DNA of 16,229 nt from positions 1 to 16,229 of the forward strand of contig JADGQN010000058.1 of NCBI GenBank assembly GCA_017881765.1, read 5' to 3'. Positions 6,527-13,178 of the stretch are shown here, piece after piece. Positions within the stretch are counted from its first letter, which is position 1. Every line of letters starts with the position of its first letter. The notes under the pieces were generated by a model that was not told where the DNA came from, ran no database searches, and saw only the letters and a list, made by a program, of their open reading frames with translations. Both the position numbers and the translations under genes were made by a program. The stretch comes from Syntrophobacterales bacterium. GTDB lineage: Bacteria; Desulfobacterota; Syntrophorhabdia; Syntrophorhabdales; WCHB1-27.

Positions 6527-7783
6527 TTACTTGCTATAAATATGGTTACAGGGCCAGACGCCCAGTTTCACTATCTTTCCCTTCTGCAACTGGTCAACAC
6601 GCACCGCATCAACACCCTCTATTTTGCCCGGTCCATACGTGAGGTGAGTGCTGCTCAACCCGCCGGTGTCCAGGTTCTTAATCTTGTAGAAACCATTCTT
6701 CAACACATCGACCGGTTTCAGTTTTTCAAGGGGCGCCGCTTTCAAAGCGAGTCTCAGTGCCTCAACCTGGGTCACAGCCTCAATTATCCCGCCCATATAG
6801 ACGTTGCTGGCAACCGGCTTGCCCGGACGATACTTTTTCTGCAGTTCGTTGCACCATGCAACCCCGGGGGTGGTGGTTTCAGAATAGGGTGGGAAACTGC
6901 CGGCCGAGACGTAACCATTACCCAACTCGCCCATGCCCAGGGCAAAGTCAGCCATCTGCGTTGTGTTAGGAACGGCAAACGTTATCTTGTACTCGCGATC
7001 AGGCCCCATACCTAACCTGACAGCCTCCTTCATGGTTGGCTGTGTACCCGGATTGATCATAATGCCGAGGGCAAGGTCAACCTTGTTTTGCTTCAGCCAC
7101 GCAAGCTGCGTGGTCGGCGGAGTCGTAGGGACGAGCGGCACATATTGGATGCCGACAAATTCATATCCCAGCTTCTTCAGATAGGCTTCCATTTCAGGTA
7201 TCTCGAGCGACTTGCCCATAGCGTTATCAGCGGTAAGGTAGGCAACCCTCGGTTTCCTGCTCTCTTTCCAGTGCTCTTTGAACCAGTCGGCAGCGGCCCC
7301 AAGGGAATCGGTATAGATAGGGTAATGAGTAAAGATCGTTTGGGGTGGACTGAGCAAGAAAGGGCCGCTCGCTATACTGGTGGTGCCCATACTGTCCTCA
7401 TTAAGTCTGTCTTTCAGTGCAAGCGCTATGGGCGAGCCCGATACTCTGTAAACCAGCATGCCCTTGGCCTTCAACTCCTCGTAGATCGAGAGCGCCTTGG
7501 CCGGCTTCAGCTCATCATCCCGCCACAATACCTCCAGGGCTATGTCCGCGGGGAATTTCTCTTTTTCCCACGGAGAGATGCGCTTTGTCTCATTCACATA
7601 TTTGACATAGTCCTCGAACGCGGCCAGAACGGCGGCCGTATTCTCGGCGTAGGGACCAGTCAGTGACATGGTGCCACCGACATAGACTGTTTTTCCCGCG
7701 GCGTTCGCACCGGCGGGTGCCAGCGACAATGCCGTCAAGAGCACGATGACAAGGGCAAATAATGTGGTCCTTATTTTAGCCAT
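6527..7783 (-). CDS. ABC-type branched-chain amino acid/aromatic acid substrate-binding protein
   Basis: A 418-residue periplasmic binding protein of the LivJ/LivK type (Peripla_BP_6). A signal peptide covers residues 1-28 (MAKIRTTLF, a hydrophobic core and ANA before AGKTV), giving export by Sec. The mature part starts with VYVGGTMSLTGPYAEN, the typical first strand and ligand loop. Later come DNAMGKSLEIPEM and the second-lobe strand VDLALGIM. The start at 7783 has a perfect AAAGGAGG nine bases upstream; the frame is open 25 codons further, but that part is not protein-like. No permease or ATPase gene is adjacent, so it must use components encoded elsewhere. The only partner in its operon is the SDR gene four bases downstream. 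In anaerobic aromatic degraders this family often takes up aromatic acids, but that ligand is only a guess here. Confidence 0.92.
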   Translation of the reverse strand: MAKIRTTLFALVIVLLTALSLAPAGANAAGKTVYVGGTMSLTGPYAENTAAVLAAFEDYVKYVNETKRISPWEKEKFPADIALEVLWRDDELKPAKALSIYEELKAKGMLVYRVSGSPIALALKDRLNEDSMGTTSIASGPFLLSPPQTIFTHYPIYTDSLGAAADWFKEHWKESRKPRVAYLTADNAMGKSLEIPEMEAYLKKLGYEFVGIQYVPLVPTTPPTTQLAWLKQNKVDLALGIMINPGTQPTMKEAVRLGMGPDREYKITFAVPNTTQMADFALGMGELGNGYVSAGSFPPYSETTTPGVAWCNELQKKYRPGKPVASNVYMGGIIEAVTQVEALRLALKAAPLEKLKPVDVLKNGFYKIKNLDTGGLSSTHLTYGPGKIEGVDAVRVDQLQKGKIVKLGVWPCNHIYSK

Positions 7784-7908
7784 TTCTCTTTTCCTCCTTT
7801 CCGATCTGCGATCTGACGTGTGCCGTATCAAAGCTATCGTACAAACAGATTTGAGCAACGCCGGCTCTCCCCGGTAGCCTCTTCCTCATTTCAGTTTCTT
7901 CCTTCAGT

Positions 7909-8106
7909 TCATAACGGGTCTGATGTATTACCCAACTGCAACTCTATTTGACTAACATAAGTCTTATTTTCGGGATAGTCAGCATCAGCAATCTCGATGA
8001 ACGCGCGCTGCACGGAAGTGAACTGGAATAACCTTCGACCCTTGCGCCCGCCGTTTTGCACAATATTTACGTACCCGAAGGGCCGAGGCGAGATGGTTGG
8101 AACATA
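7909..8106 (-). pseudogene. Unidentified protein-like open frame, possible gene remnant
   Basis: Downstream of the SnoaL-like gene and in its frame, 65 codons are open after an in-frame TGA and end in TGA at 7909-7911. The predicted C-terminal part, containing RAFIEIADADYPENKTY and SQIELQL, looks like an amphipathic helical protein tail rather than random translation. There is no ATG and no ribosome site, and I recognise no family. It could be the tail of a lost gene. The rest of 7784-8133 holds the leader of the binding-protein gene. Confidence 0.25.
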
Positions 8107-8133
8107 TCATTTGTCAAGGCATGTCCCCATCAG

Positions 8134-8574
8134 CTACGATGCGGAACGCGCCAGGATACCCAGTTCGATCAGCATGCCGAGTTCGTCCCGGCTGACCCAT
8201 TCTTCCGCGATCTTTCCTTCGCGAAATCGAAAGATGGCAATCGCCTGCCACGTGACCGTTCTTCCCGCTACCGCGTGGCGACCGATACGGCTTGTCCAGT
8301 CTCCGCGGTTCACGGCCCGGTGGCTCAGCCTGCATGCAACGCGGTCCTCTTCGCCTATCAGGTCGTGGATCGTTGTCGCGAACTCACTGTACACCTGAAG
8401 AATCCTCCCGAGGGCCGGCTTGAATGCTTCAAGCCCTACGATGGGTTCCGGCGCCTCGGGCCGATGAATGATACAGTCTATCGTGGCTAGCTCGTCGAGA
8501 ATATCGATCCTGCTCTTATCGACTACTTCCTCAAAATAGCGGCGAACGATGGCTTTGTGGTCTGCAATGGACAT
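8134..8574 (-). CDS. SnoaL-like/ester cyclase-fold (NTF2-like) protein
   Basis: A 146-residue protein with the alpha+beta cone of the SnoaL-like polyketide cyclase group. The opening helices ADHKAIVRRYFEEVVDKSR and the DELATIDCIIHRP strand are typical, as are the late ESGKI-like turn (FREGKIAEEWVSRDELGM) and the central strand TVTWQAIAIFRF. Members catalyse ring closures, isomerisations or hydrolyses of small hydrophobic ligands, or only bind ligands; sequence alone does not say which. The frame has an ATG at 8589 inside the ribosome site, so the better start is the ATG at 8574, with GGAGG six bases upstream. It begins 42 bases after the end of the Cache-domain gene, so the two are probably transcribed together. 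It has no signal peptide and should be cytoplasmic. Confidence 0.82.
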   Translation of the reverse strand: MSIADHKAIVRRYFEEVVDKSRIDILDELATIDCIIHRPEAPEPIVGLEAFKPALGRILQVYSEFATTIHDLIGEEDRVACRLSHRAVNRGDWTSRIGRHAVAGRTVTWQAIAIFRFREGKIAEEWVSRDELGMLIELGILARSAS

Positions 8575-8616
8575 CCTTTCCCTCCTCATTAGGGTTAGAA
8601 AGAAATGCGGAAAGCC

Positions 8617-9828
8617 CTAAGGGCGTCTTTGTATCGTGTAAATCATACCCAGGTAGGTTCCACCTCGGTACACGGGAACCGCGTAGATGTCCCCTACATC
8701 ACCCTCGATGAGCGGCACCGTGAAGCGGGTCTCTTTTTTCTCGATGACCGCTTTCAGGAACGCGGCGGACGAGGGCGTCTGCATCGAGCTGTAGTCGTAG
8801 TTCCTGAGGCTCGCTTCTTCCGGGTACCCGAAGCGGTTCACGCCTGTCGCGTCCACCCACTGGATCGAGTAAACATCCCGGTAAGTCGCGTGAAATTTCT
8901 CGAAGAAGCGCAGGGCTTTGACTTCGTTGCCTGCCGACAGCGCGTGCTGGAAGTCCTGTTGGGTGGCCAGTTCTCTGAGCGCCGGGTCCGCGGGCTGGGA
9001 GGCCACAGGGGGAGGCCCGGCGAAAGAGGAAACCGCCTGCACCGCTATCAGCCGCCACTCGGCCCCATGGAAGGAGACCGTCATCCAGTGTGCCTGCTTT
9101 GTGACCAGATTTTTCCAGCGCCGGCCCATAAACTCGTACGTGCCCGAGCCGGTCTTTTCCGCCGCAATGCGCTTCCCCAGGGCGAGCAAGCTGGGGAAAG
9201 GCTGAAACATTCTATCATCGAAGAGCATCCTGCCCGTCTGGTCCTTATCAGCGTCGTACAGGATCCGGCCGTCCGGCTGCATGACCCAGATATCCATGGG
9301 AAACTTTTTGGCAAGAGGCGCAATGAGCCGAGCCAGGAGCACCTCCGGCCTGATCAGCAGGCTGACCGAGCCCAGGAAGTCCTTCTGCGGCGAAAACACA
9401 GGATATTCAAAGTCGACGGCGTCGATGCCCTCGACCGTTCGAAAAGCCCGACTGAACACAGGCTTTACACTCCTCTGCAACTCAATGACCTGTTCTTGTC
9501 TGCTTATGTCCGACCCTTCGAATCTCCGGTAGACCTCGGGCTCGATGATTGCCATTACGCCGCTCCGGTCAACCCTCGCGCAGTCGGCCGCATAAGGTTT
9601 ACCCTCACATAACATCCGCAGGATATTCCTGACATCTGCTTGCTTGAGGGCGGGATCGCCGAGTCGAGCAGCTCCGCGAGAGAGCTCATCGTCCACCATC
9701 CCGAGGACGGCCGTGAGATCAGTAGCCACTTTTTCAAGGGCTGGGGGCATCGCCGGATTAGCGGCACCGGCGGCACAGCTGAAACATAGAAGAAGCACAA
9801 GAAAGAGAATCGTGGACGCGTTCTTCAT
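8617..9828 (-). CDS. Secreted multi-Cache-domain protein without output domain
   Basis: About 403 residues. A signal peptide covers roughly 1-22 (KNASTILFLVLLL then AGA before ANP), so export is likely; Cys18 is not in a good lipobox. Residues about 30-270 look like a double Cache ligand-binding module: a long opening helix, the strand ADCARVDRSGVM, then FPMDIWVMQPDGRILYDAD as the second PAS-like core and a closing MTVSFHGAEWRLIAV. Residues about 280-400 add a further single-Cache-like unit (VYSIQWVDATGVNRFGYP, ending in GDIYAVPVYRGGTYLGMIY). Cache domains normally sit in chemoreceptors and sensor kinases. Here there is no later transmembrane helix and no kinase, cyclase or methyl-accepting part. 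It may be a free ligand-binding protein or the sensor partner of another protein. The ATG is preceded by GGAGGAGGT. The long plus-strand frame over the same region is a shadow. Confidence 0.8.
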   Translation of the reverse strand: MKNASTILFLVLLLCFSCAAGAANPAMPPALEKVATDLTAVLGMVDDELSRGAARLGDPALKQADVRNILRMLCEGKPYAADCARVDRSGVMAIIEPEVYRRFEGSDISRQEQVIELQRSVKPVFSRAFRTVEGIDAVDFEYPVFSPQKDFLGSVSLLIRPEVLLARLIAPLAKKFPMDIWVMQPDGRILYDADKDQTGRMLFDDRMFQPFPSLLALGKRIAAEKTGSGTYEFMGRRWKNLVTKQAHWMTVSFHGAEWRLIAVQAVSSFAGPPPVASQPADPALRELATQQDFQHALSAGNEVKALRFFEKFHATYRDVYSIQWVDATGVNRFGYPEEASLRNYDYSSMQTPSSAAFLKAVIEKKETRFTVPLIEGDVGDIYAVPVYRGGTYLGMIYTIQRRP

Positions 9829-9976
9829 AGACCTCCTCCAAGTAGGTGGTGGAACCTTCTCGCTGGCAGATGCAAATCGCATTCCAGGGACCGCGCCTCT
9901 GTCAATGATTCAGACGAGTCATGCCTTTAGGGCGGTATCGAACAGCGTGGCTTGGATATGGAGGTAGGGCGAATCA

Positions 9977-10903
9977 TTATTCCGGAACGATCTCCCCGAT
10001 CTGTCCCGCATCATGCTCGGAAAAAAAGACGCGTCCATCGGGAATGACGAGTATGGCCCGGGGTCCGCTTCCAGCGGTCGGCAGCGGATACTCTGCCAGA
10101 AGCTGGCCGGTTACCGTCATCCGGGCGACCATGTTGATGCCATTCTCCGTAATCCAGAACTCCCCGTTGGGCGCGAGCGCGATACCGCGTGGGCCGGCAC
10201 CCGGCCGGGGCAGAGGAAAGGCTACGGCGTTGCCCTCAAGGTCCATCCGGCCGATCGCGTTGCCGACGCTTTCGACGAACCAGAGGTGCCGGTCGGGACC
10301 AAGAACGATGGCGCGGGGTCCGCTATCGGGACTTGGAGCCGGATACTCGGAAACAACACCGGTCATGGTGATCTTACCGATGCGGTTGCCGGCTGCTTCG
10401 CTGAACCAGAGATCATCATCCGCCACGGTAATCGCAAGAGGCTTGCTGTGCGGAGAGATTCCTGTCGCATATTCCGTCACAATTCCGTCCGGGGTGATCT
10501 TTCCGATCTGCGCAACGTCTGTTTCGGAAAACCAGATATTGCGATCCGGCCCCAGAATGATCCCGTCGGGACCGGCATTCGCGGTGGCCAACGGGAACTC
10601 CGTTATCTGGCCATCCGGAGTGATCCTGCCGATCTTATGACCCGCATGCTCGGTAAACCAGAGATTGCCGTCGGCGCCCGTGATAATGCCGATTGGTTCG
10701 CTGTTCCGCGTTGGAATCACGAATTCAGTGAAGGTTCCGTCTTTCAAAGAAAGGCGGGCGATCCTGGATACGCCACTCTCGCAGAACCAGAGATTGCCGT
10801 CAGGTCCGAGCGTAATAATATACGGCTTGCTGCCGGGTGTGGGTATGCGATGTTCGCGAATGACGGGCACGCTCTCCGTGGTGCACTTTGAAGTAGAATT
10901 CAC
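9977..10903 (-). CDS. Vgb-type seven-bladed beta-propeller protein (virginiamycin B lyase-like)
   Basis: A 308-residue protein made of seven repeats of about 42 residues, each with the pattern P-x-x-I-x-x-G-x-D-x-x-LWF-x-E-x-x-x-x-x-IGRI-x-x-x-G. This is the streptogramin/virginiamycin B lyase (Vgb) propeller signature. Repeats begin near residues 27, 70, 112, 155, 196, 238 and 281; the last is short (VFFSEHDAGQIGEI). Vgb opens the ring of type B streptogramins, but most relatives in environmental bacteria are of unknown function and a resistance role should not be assumed. There is no signal peptide, so it is probably cytoplasmic. The start is GTG (10903), with AGGT about seven bases upstream. 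It lies 124 bases downstream of the ferredoxin gene, on the same strand, and 148 bases upstream of the Cache gene. Confidence 0.85.
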   Translation of the reverse strand: MNSTSKCTTESVPVIREHRIPTPGSKPYIITLGPDGNLWFCESGVSRIARLSLKDGTFTEFVIPTRNSEPIGIITGADGNLWFTEHAGHKIGRITPDGQITEFPLATANAGPDGIILGPDRNIWFSETDVAQIGKITPDGIVTEYATGISPHSKPLAITVADDDLWFSEAAGNRIGKITMTGVVSEYPAPSPDSGPRAIVLGPDRHLWFVESVGNAIGRMDLEGNAVAFPLPRPGAGPRGIALAPNGEFWITENGINMVARMTVTGQLLAEYPLPTAGSGPRAILVIPDGRVFFSEHDAGQIGEIVPE

Positions 10904-11027
10904 CCTATTTACCTGGTCTTTTCTCAGAGACCCTCCCTGTTACATTTCTGCAAAGCTATCACACAAGCAGAATCGTGTAATGGGTCCCCAATTGTTTTTC
11001 CGGCTGAGGTCCGAGAACGTGCCATCG

Positions 11028-11216
11028 TCATTCGTCGAGGAACATCGCATCGACCGGACATGATTCAGCGGCTTTGCGGACCAGATCTTCAAGTTCCGGG
11101 GGCACATCCTCTTTCTTCACGACAGCCAGATCTCCCTCCATTTTGAATATTTCGGGGCAGAGCTCCGCGCAAACCCCATCGCCCACGCAATCATCACCAT
11201 TAACACGTACTTTCAT
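11028..11216 (-). CDS. Single-cluster ferredoxin with Asp ligand position
   Basis: A 62-residue ferredoxin, normal for the monocluster group. Cys10, Cys16 and Cys20 (in CVGDGVCAELCP) and Cys53 (in ESCPVDA) are present. The second ligand position of a Cys-x2-Cys-x2-Cys motif is Asp13, as in Pyrococcus furiosus ferredoxin, where Asp14 ligates an easily converted 3Fe-4S/4Fe-4S cluster. By that alignment Cys10, Asp13, Cys16 and Cys53 hold the cluster. Cys20 would be the half of a disulfide whose partner (Cys48 of P. furiosus) is missing here, where a Leu stands. It is a cytoplasmic low-potential electron carrier; its partner enzyme is not visible. The ATG has GGGGAG five bases upstream. Its own promoter lies at 11282-11312, and the beta-propeller gene follows 124 bases downstream. 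Confidence 0.9.
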   Translation of the reverse strand: MKVRVNGDDCVGDGVCAELCPEIFKMEGDLAVVKKEDVPPELEDLVRKAAESCPVDAMFLDE

Positions 11217-11267
11217 GGTTGCTCCCCTCCATTAGTATTCAGACCCTCGTGCCTCGCGGCCCTTCTG

Positions 11268-11278
11268 CGTATCATACG
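11268..11278. promoter_or_regulatory. Possible operator palindrome in the ferredoxin leader
   Basis: CGTATCATACG is a perfect 5-1-5 palindrome lying just downstream of the predicted -10 box of the ferredoxin promoter, about where transcription should start. A regulator could bind here. No protein in the window is an obvious candidate. Confidence 0.3.
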
Positions 11279-11281
11279 TCT

Positions 11282-11312
11282 ATTACATAGGGTCTTGTTA
11301 AGGTTCTGTCAA
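11282..11312 (-). promoter_or_regulatory. Sigma70-type promoter of the ferredoxin gene
   Basis: On the minus strand a consensus -35 box TTGACA (11307-11312) is followed after 17 bases by TATGTA (11284-11289), or after 19 bases by TGTAAT (11282-11287). Transcription would start near 11275 and give a leader of about 60 bases before the ferredoxin ATG. The remainder of 11313-11400 shows no gene. Confidence 0.55.
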
Positions 11313-11425
11313 GTCGGGCCCGGCGGCTTGTCATCACCCCCGATTCCGGTGAGACCCAGGGGACGTCCATAGCATGGGGGCCACTACGTTGTCTCAGAGG
11401 TTTCTCTCGACAGATCAGTTATTAT

Positions 11426-11453
11426 TTGATTACAATCTTTCAAGCTTTATAGT
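11426..11453 (+). promoter_or_regulatory. Likely promoter of the RHH-PIN-ASCH operon
   Basis: TTGATT (11426-11431) and TATAGT (11448-11453) are separated by 16 bases, close to sigma70 boxes, in an AT-rich stretch just ahead of the small RHH gene. Over and after the -10 box lie AGCTTT (11443-11448) with AAAGCT (11465-11470), and the small palindrome TTCC-T-GGAA at 11458-11466. Either could be an operator for the RHH protein, as is usual in autoregulated antitoxin operons. Confidence 0.4.
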
Positions 11454-11481
11454 AACCTTCCTGGAAAGCTGAGGAGAAGGC

Positions 11482-11670
11482 ATGCGAAAGATTACCAGTG
11501 CCATAAAGAGAGAGATTTTCTCGACCAGAATAAATCCAGCCCTCGTGAAGCAGTTGAAACATCTGGCCGTCGACGGGGGACGTCCTCTTAATGATCTCCT
11601 TGAGGAGGCTATTGCCCCTTTGCTCAAGGGGCGCGCTGGGAAGGCGCAAGAGAAGCGACGGGTGGTCTGA
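11482..11670 (+). CDS. Ribbon-helix-helix DNA-binding protein, antitoxin-like
   Basis: A 62-residue basic protein. Residues 11-18 (EIFSTRIN) form the DNA-reading strand, 19-30 (PALVKQLKHLAV) the first helix and 35-48 (PLNDLLEEAIAPLL) the second, a clear RHH (MetJ/Arc-type) fold. A basic tail RAGKAQEKRR follows. Such small proteins usually dimerise, bind the promoter of their own operon and often neutralise the toxin encoded next. GGAG five bases before the ATG fixes the start. The stop codon is five bases before the PIN-GNAT gene, so the two are co-transcribed and probably coupled. With a PIN protein downstream, the layout is that of a VapB-VapC type pair, although the usual acidic toxin-binding tail is not evident. 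Confidence 0.8.
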   Translation: MRKITSAIKREIFSTRINPALVKQLKHLAVDGGRPLNDLLEEAIAPLLKGRAGKAQEKRRVV

Positions 11671-11675
11671 GGGTA

Positions 11676-13178
11676 ATGCGAATTCTATTCGATACGAACA
11701 TTTTCATCTATAGAGAGGACCATCACGTAGTGCCGGAAGAGTTGCAGCAATTACTAAAGATTCTGTCCCAGATACGTGCGGTGCCACTGGTGCATCCCAA
11801 GTCCATCTCGGATATAGACAATGATACTGATGGCGCGAGGAGAGCCATCATGAAGTCTAAAGTCATGAGCTATCCCACACTGGATACCCCACCCGACTAT
11901 GCAGGTGACCAAGCTTTTATTGCTACTGTTGGTACAACCGATAATCCCCATGGTCAGATAGACAATGCGCTGCTCTATGCAGTTTTCAAACACGCGGTTA
12001 GCTATCTCGTCACGGCAGACAGGCAAATGTTCAGGAAAGCCGTCACACTGAATATAAGAGACAAGGTTCTTTCAGTTGCAGAGGCGTATCAGTTTTTTCA
12101 GCAACTTTTGCCGAACGAAATAGTAAGCCATCCTTGGGCCCTTAAAGATGACTACGTATACAACTTAGATCTTGGGGATCCCTTCTTCGATTCGTTGAGG
12201 GCAGAGTATTCAGGATTTGACGACTGGTTCAAGACCGTTGCAAGCGTGGCCACGAAATGCTGGGTCTATCTGATGAAAGATGGGAGGATTGGTGCTCTTC
12301 TGATTCGTAAAATAGAAGATGAAGCTATCGATAGCACTCCCCCCATGCAAAAAAGCAAAAGACTCAAGATTTGCTCTTTGAAAGTTGGGCCTACAGATTA
12401 CAAGATCGGGGAACTCTTTATAAAGCTGGCGGGCCAATACGCAGTCAATAATGGCATAAACGAAATATACCTGACACACTTTACCAGGCCTGACCCCGAT
12501 GACCTCGCAGAGCTGATAGCCGAGTACGGATTCCAAGTAGTCGGCCGTAACAGGAGAGGCGAAGATATATATTTAAAGCAACTTTTGCCTGACAAAGAAA
12601 ACGCCATCAAGTTGACCCCGACGGAAATTTCGAAAAGGTATTGGCCTTGCTTCTATGATGGGCCGAACGTAAAAAAGTTCATAATCCCGATTCGACCTGT
12701 TTACCATGATAGGCTTTTTGTCGAATTGAAGGAGCAGGTATCACTCTTTGAGATGGCCGGTGAATTTATCGTTGAGGGAAACACGATTAAAAAAGCGTAC
12801 CTTTGTCACAGCAAATCGAAAAAAATCTTGCCAGGCAGCGTCCTTTTGTTTTATCGTTCTCAGCGTAAGCAAGCTCTGACCGCTTTGGGGGTTGTGGAGC
12901 AGATGTACACAGGCATTCAGGATAGAGACAGCATCCTCAGCCTGATAGACAAGCGCACAGTTTATTCAGCTGTGGAGATTGCCAGGATGCTCGAAAAACC
13001 GACAACACTGATCCTCTTTACTTGGCATTGCTACTTGTCCAAGAGTATGCCACTGAGCAGGCTGCAAGTGATCGGGGCTCTGTCGGCCCCTCCTCAGTCT
13101 ATCGTCGAGGTATCTCACGAAGTATATTTGAGACTCAAGGCGGAGGGAGGTATCGATGAACGTCTTGCTTTCAATTAA
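11676..13178 (+). CDS. PIN nuclease - GNAT acetyltransferase - PUA-like fusion protein
   Basis: A 500-residue three-part protein. Residues 1-150 form a PIN (VapC-like) nuclease: Asp6 in LFDTNIF, an acidic cluster SDIDND at 45-50 for the second position, Asp96 in GQIDNALLYA and Asp115 in LVTADRQMF, so the Mg-binding acids look complete. Residues about 160-305 look like a GNAT domain (LKICSLKVGPTDYKIGELFIKLAG, then IYLTHF and LIAEYGFQVVG). Its CoA loop keeps IG but lacks the canonical Gln/Arg. Residues about 330-495 form a PUA-like (EVE/ASCH-type) RNA-binding domain (PGSVLLFYRS, ALGVVE, RTVYSAVEIARML, APPQSI). The expected role is site-specific RNA cleavage with RNA or protein acetylation, in the cytoplasm. 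The ATG lies five bases after the RHH stop, with little ribosome site of its own. The 3' end overlaps the ASCH gene by 23 bases. Its base composition looks poorer in G+C than the genes around it. No function is proven for this combination that I know of. Confidence 0.8.
   Translation: MRILFDTNIFIYREDHHVVPEELQQLLKILSQIRAVPLVHPKSISDIDNDTDGARRAIMKSKVMSYPTLDTPPDYAGDQAFIATVGTTDNPHGQIDNALLYAVFKHAVSYLVTADRQMFRKAVTLNIRDKVLSVAEAYQFFQQLLPNEIVSHPWALKDDYVYNLDLGDPFFDSLRAEYSGFDDWFKTVASVATKCWVYLMKDGRIGALLIRKIEDEAIDSTPPMQKSKRLKICSLKVGPTDYKIGELFIKLAGQYAVNNGINEIYLTHFTRPDPDDLAELIAEYGFQVVGRNRRGEDIYLKQLLPDKENAIKLTPTEISKRYWPCFYDGPNVKKFIIPIRPVYHDRLFVELKEQVSLFEMAGEFIVEGNTIKKAYLCHSKSKKILPGSVLLFYRSQRKQALTALGVVEQMYTGIQDRDSILSLIDKRTVYSAVEIARMLEKPTTLILFTWHCYLSKSMPLSRLQVIGALSAPPQSIVEVSHEVYLRLKAEGGIDERLAFN

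Noticed and set aside
8605..9612. 335-codon open frame on the plus strand
   Set aside because: It lies antisense to the Cache-domain gene, which has a signal peptide, a strong ribosome site and recognisable domains. The plus-strand translation is Arg/His-rich and resembles no family.
10013..10891. 292-codon open frame on the plus strand
   Set aside because: It is the mirror of the repetitive Vgb-type propeller gene. Its apparent repeats come from the repeated blades on the other strand.
9977..10903. Antibiotic resistance by virginiamycin B lyase
   Set aside because: The propeller repeats are clear, but the catalytic His/Glu set of true Vgb could not be placed with confidence, and most relatives are not resistance enzymes.
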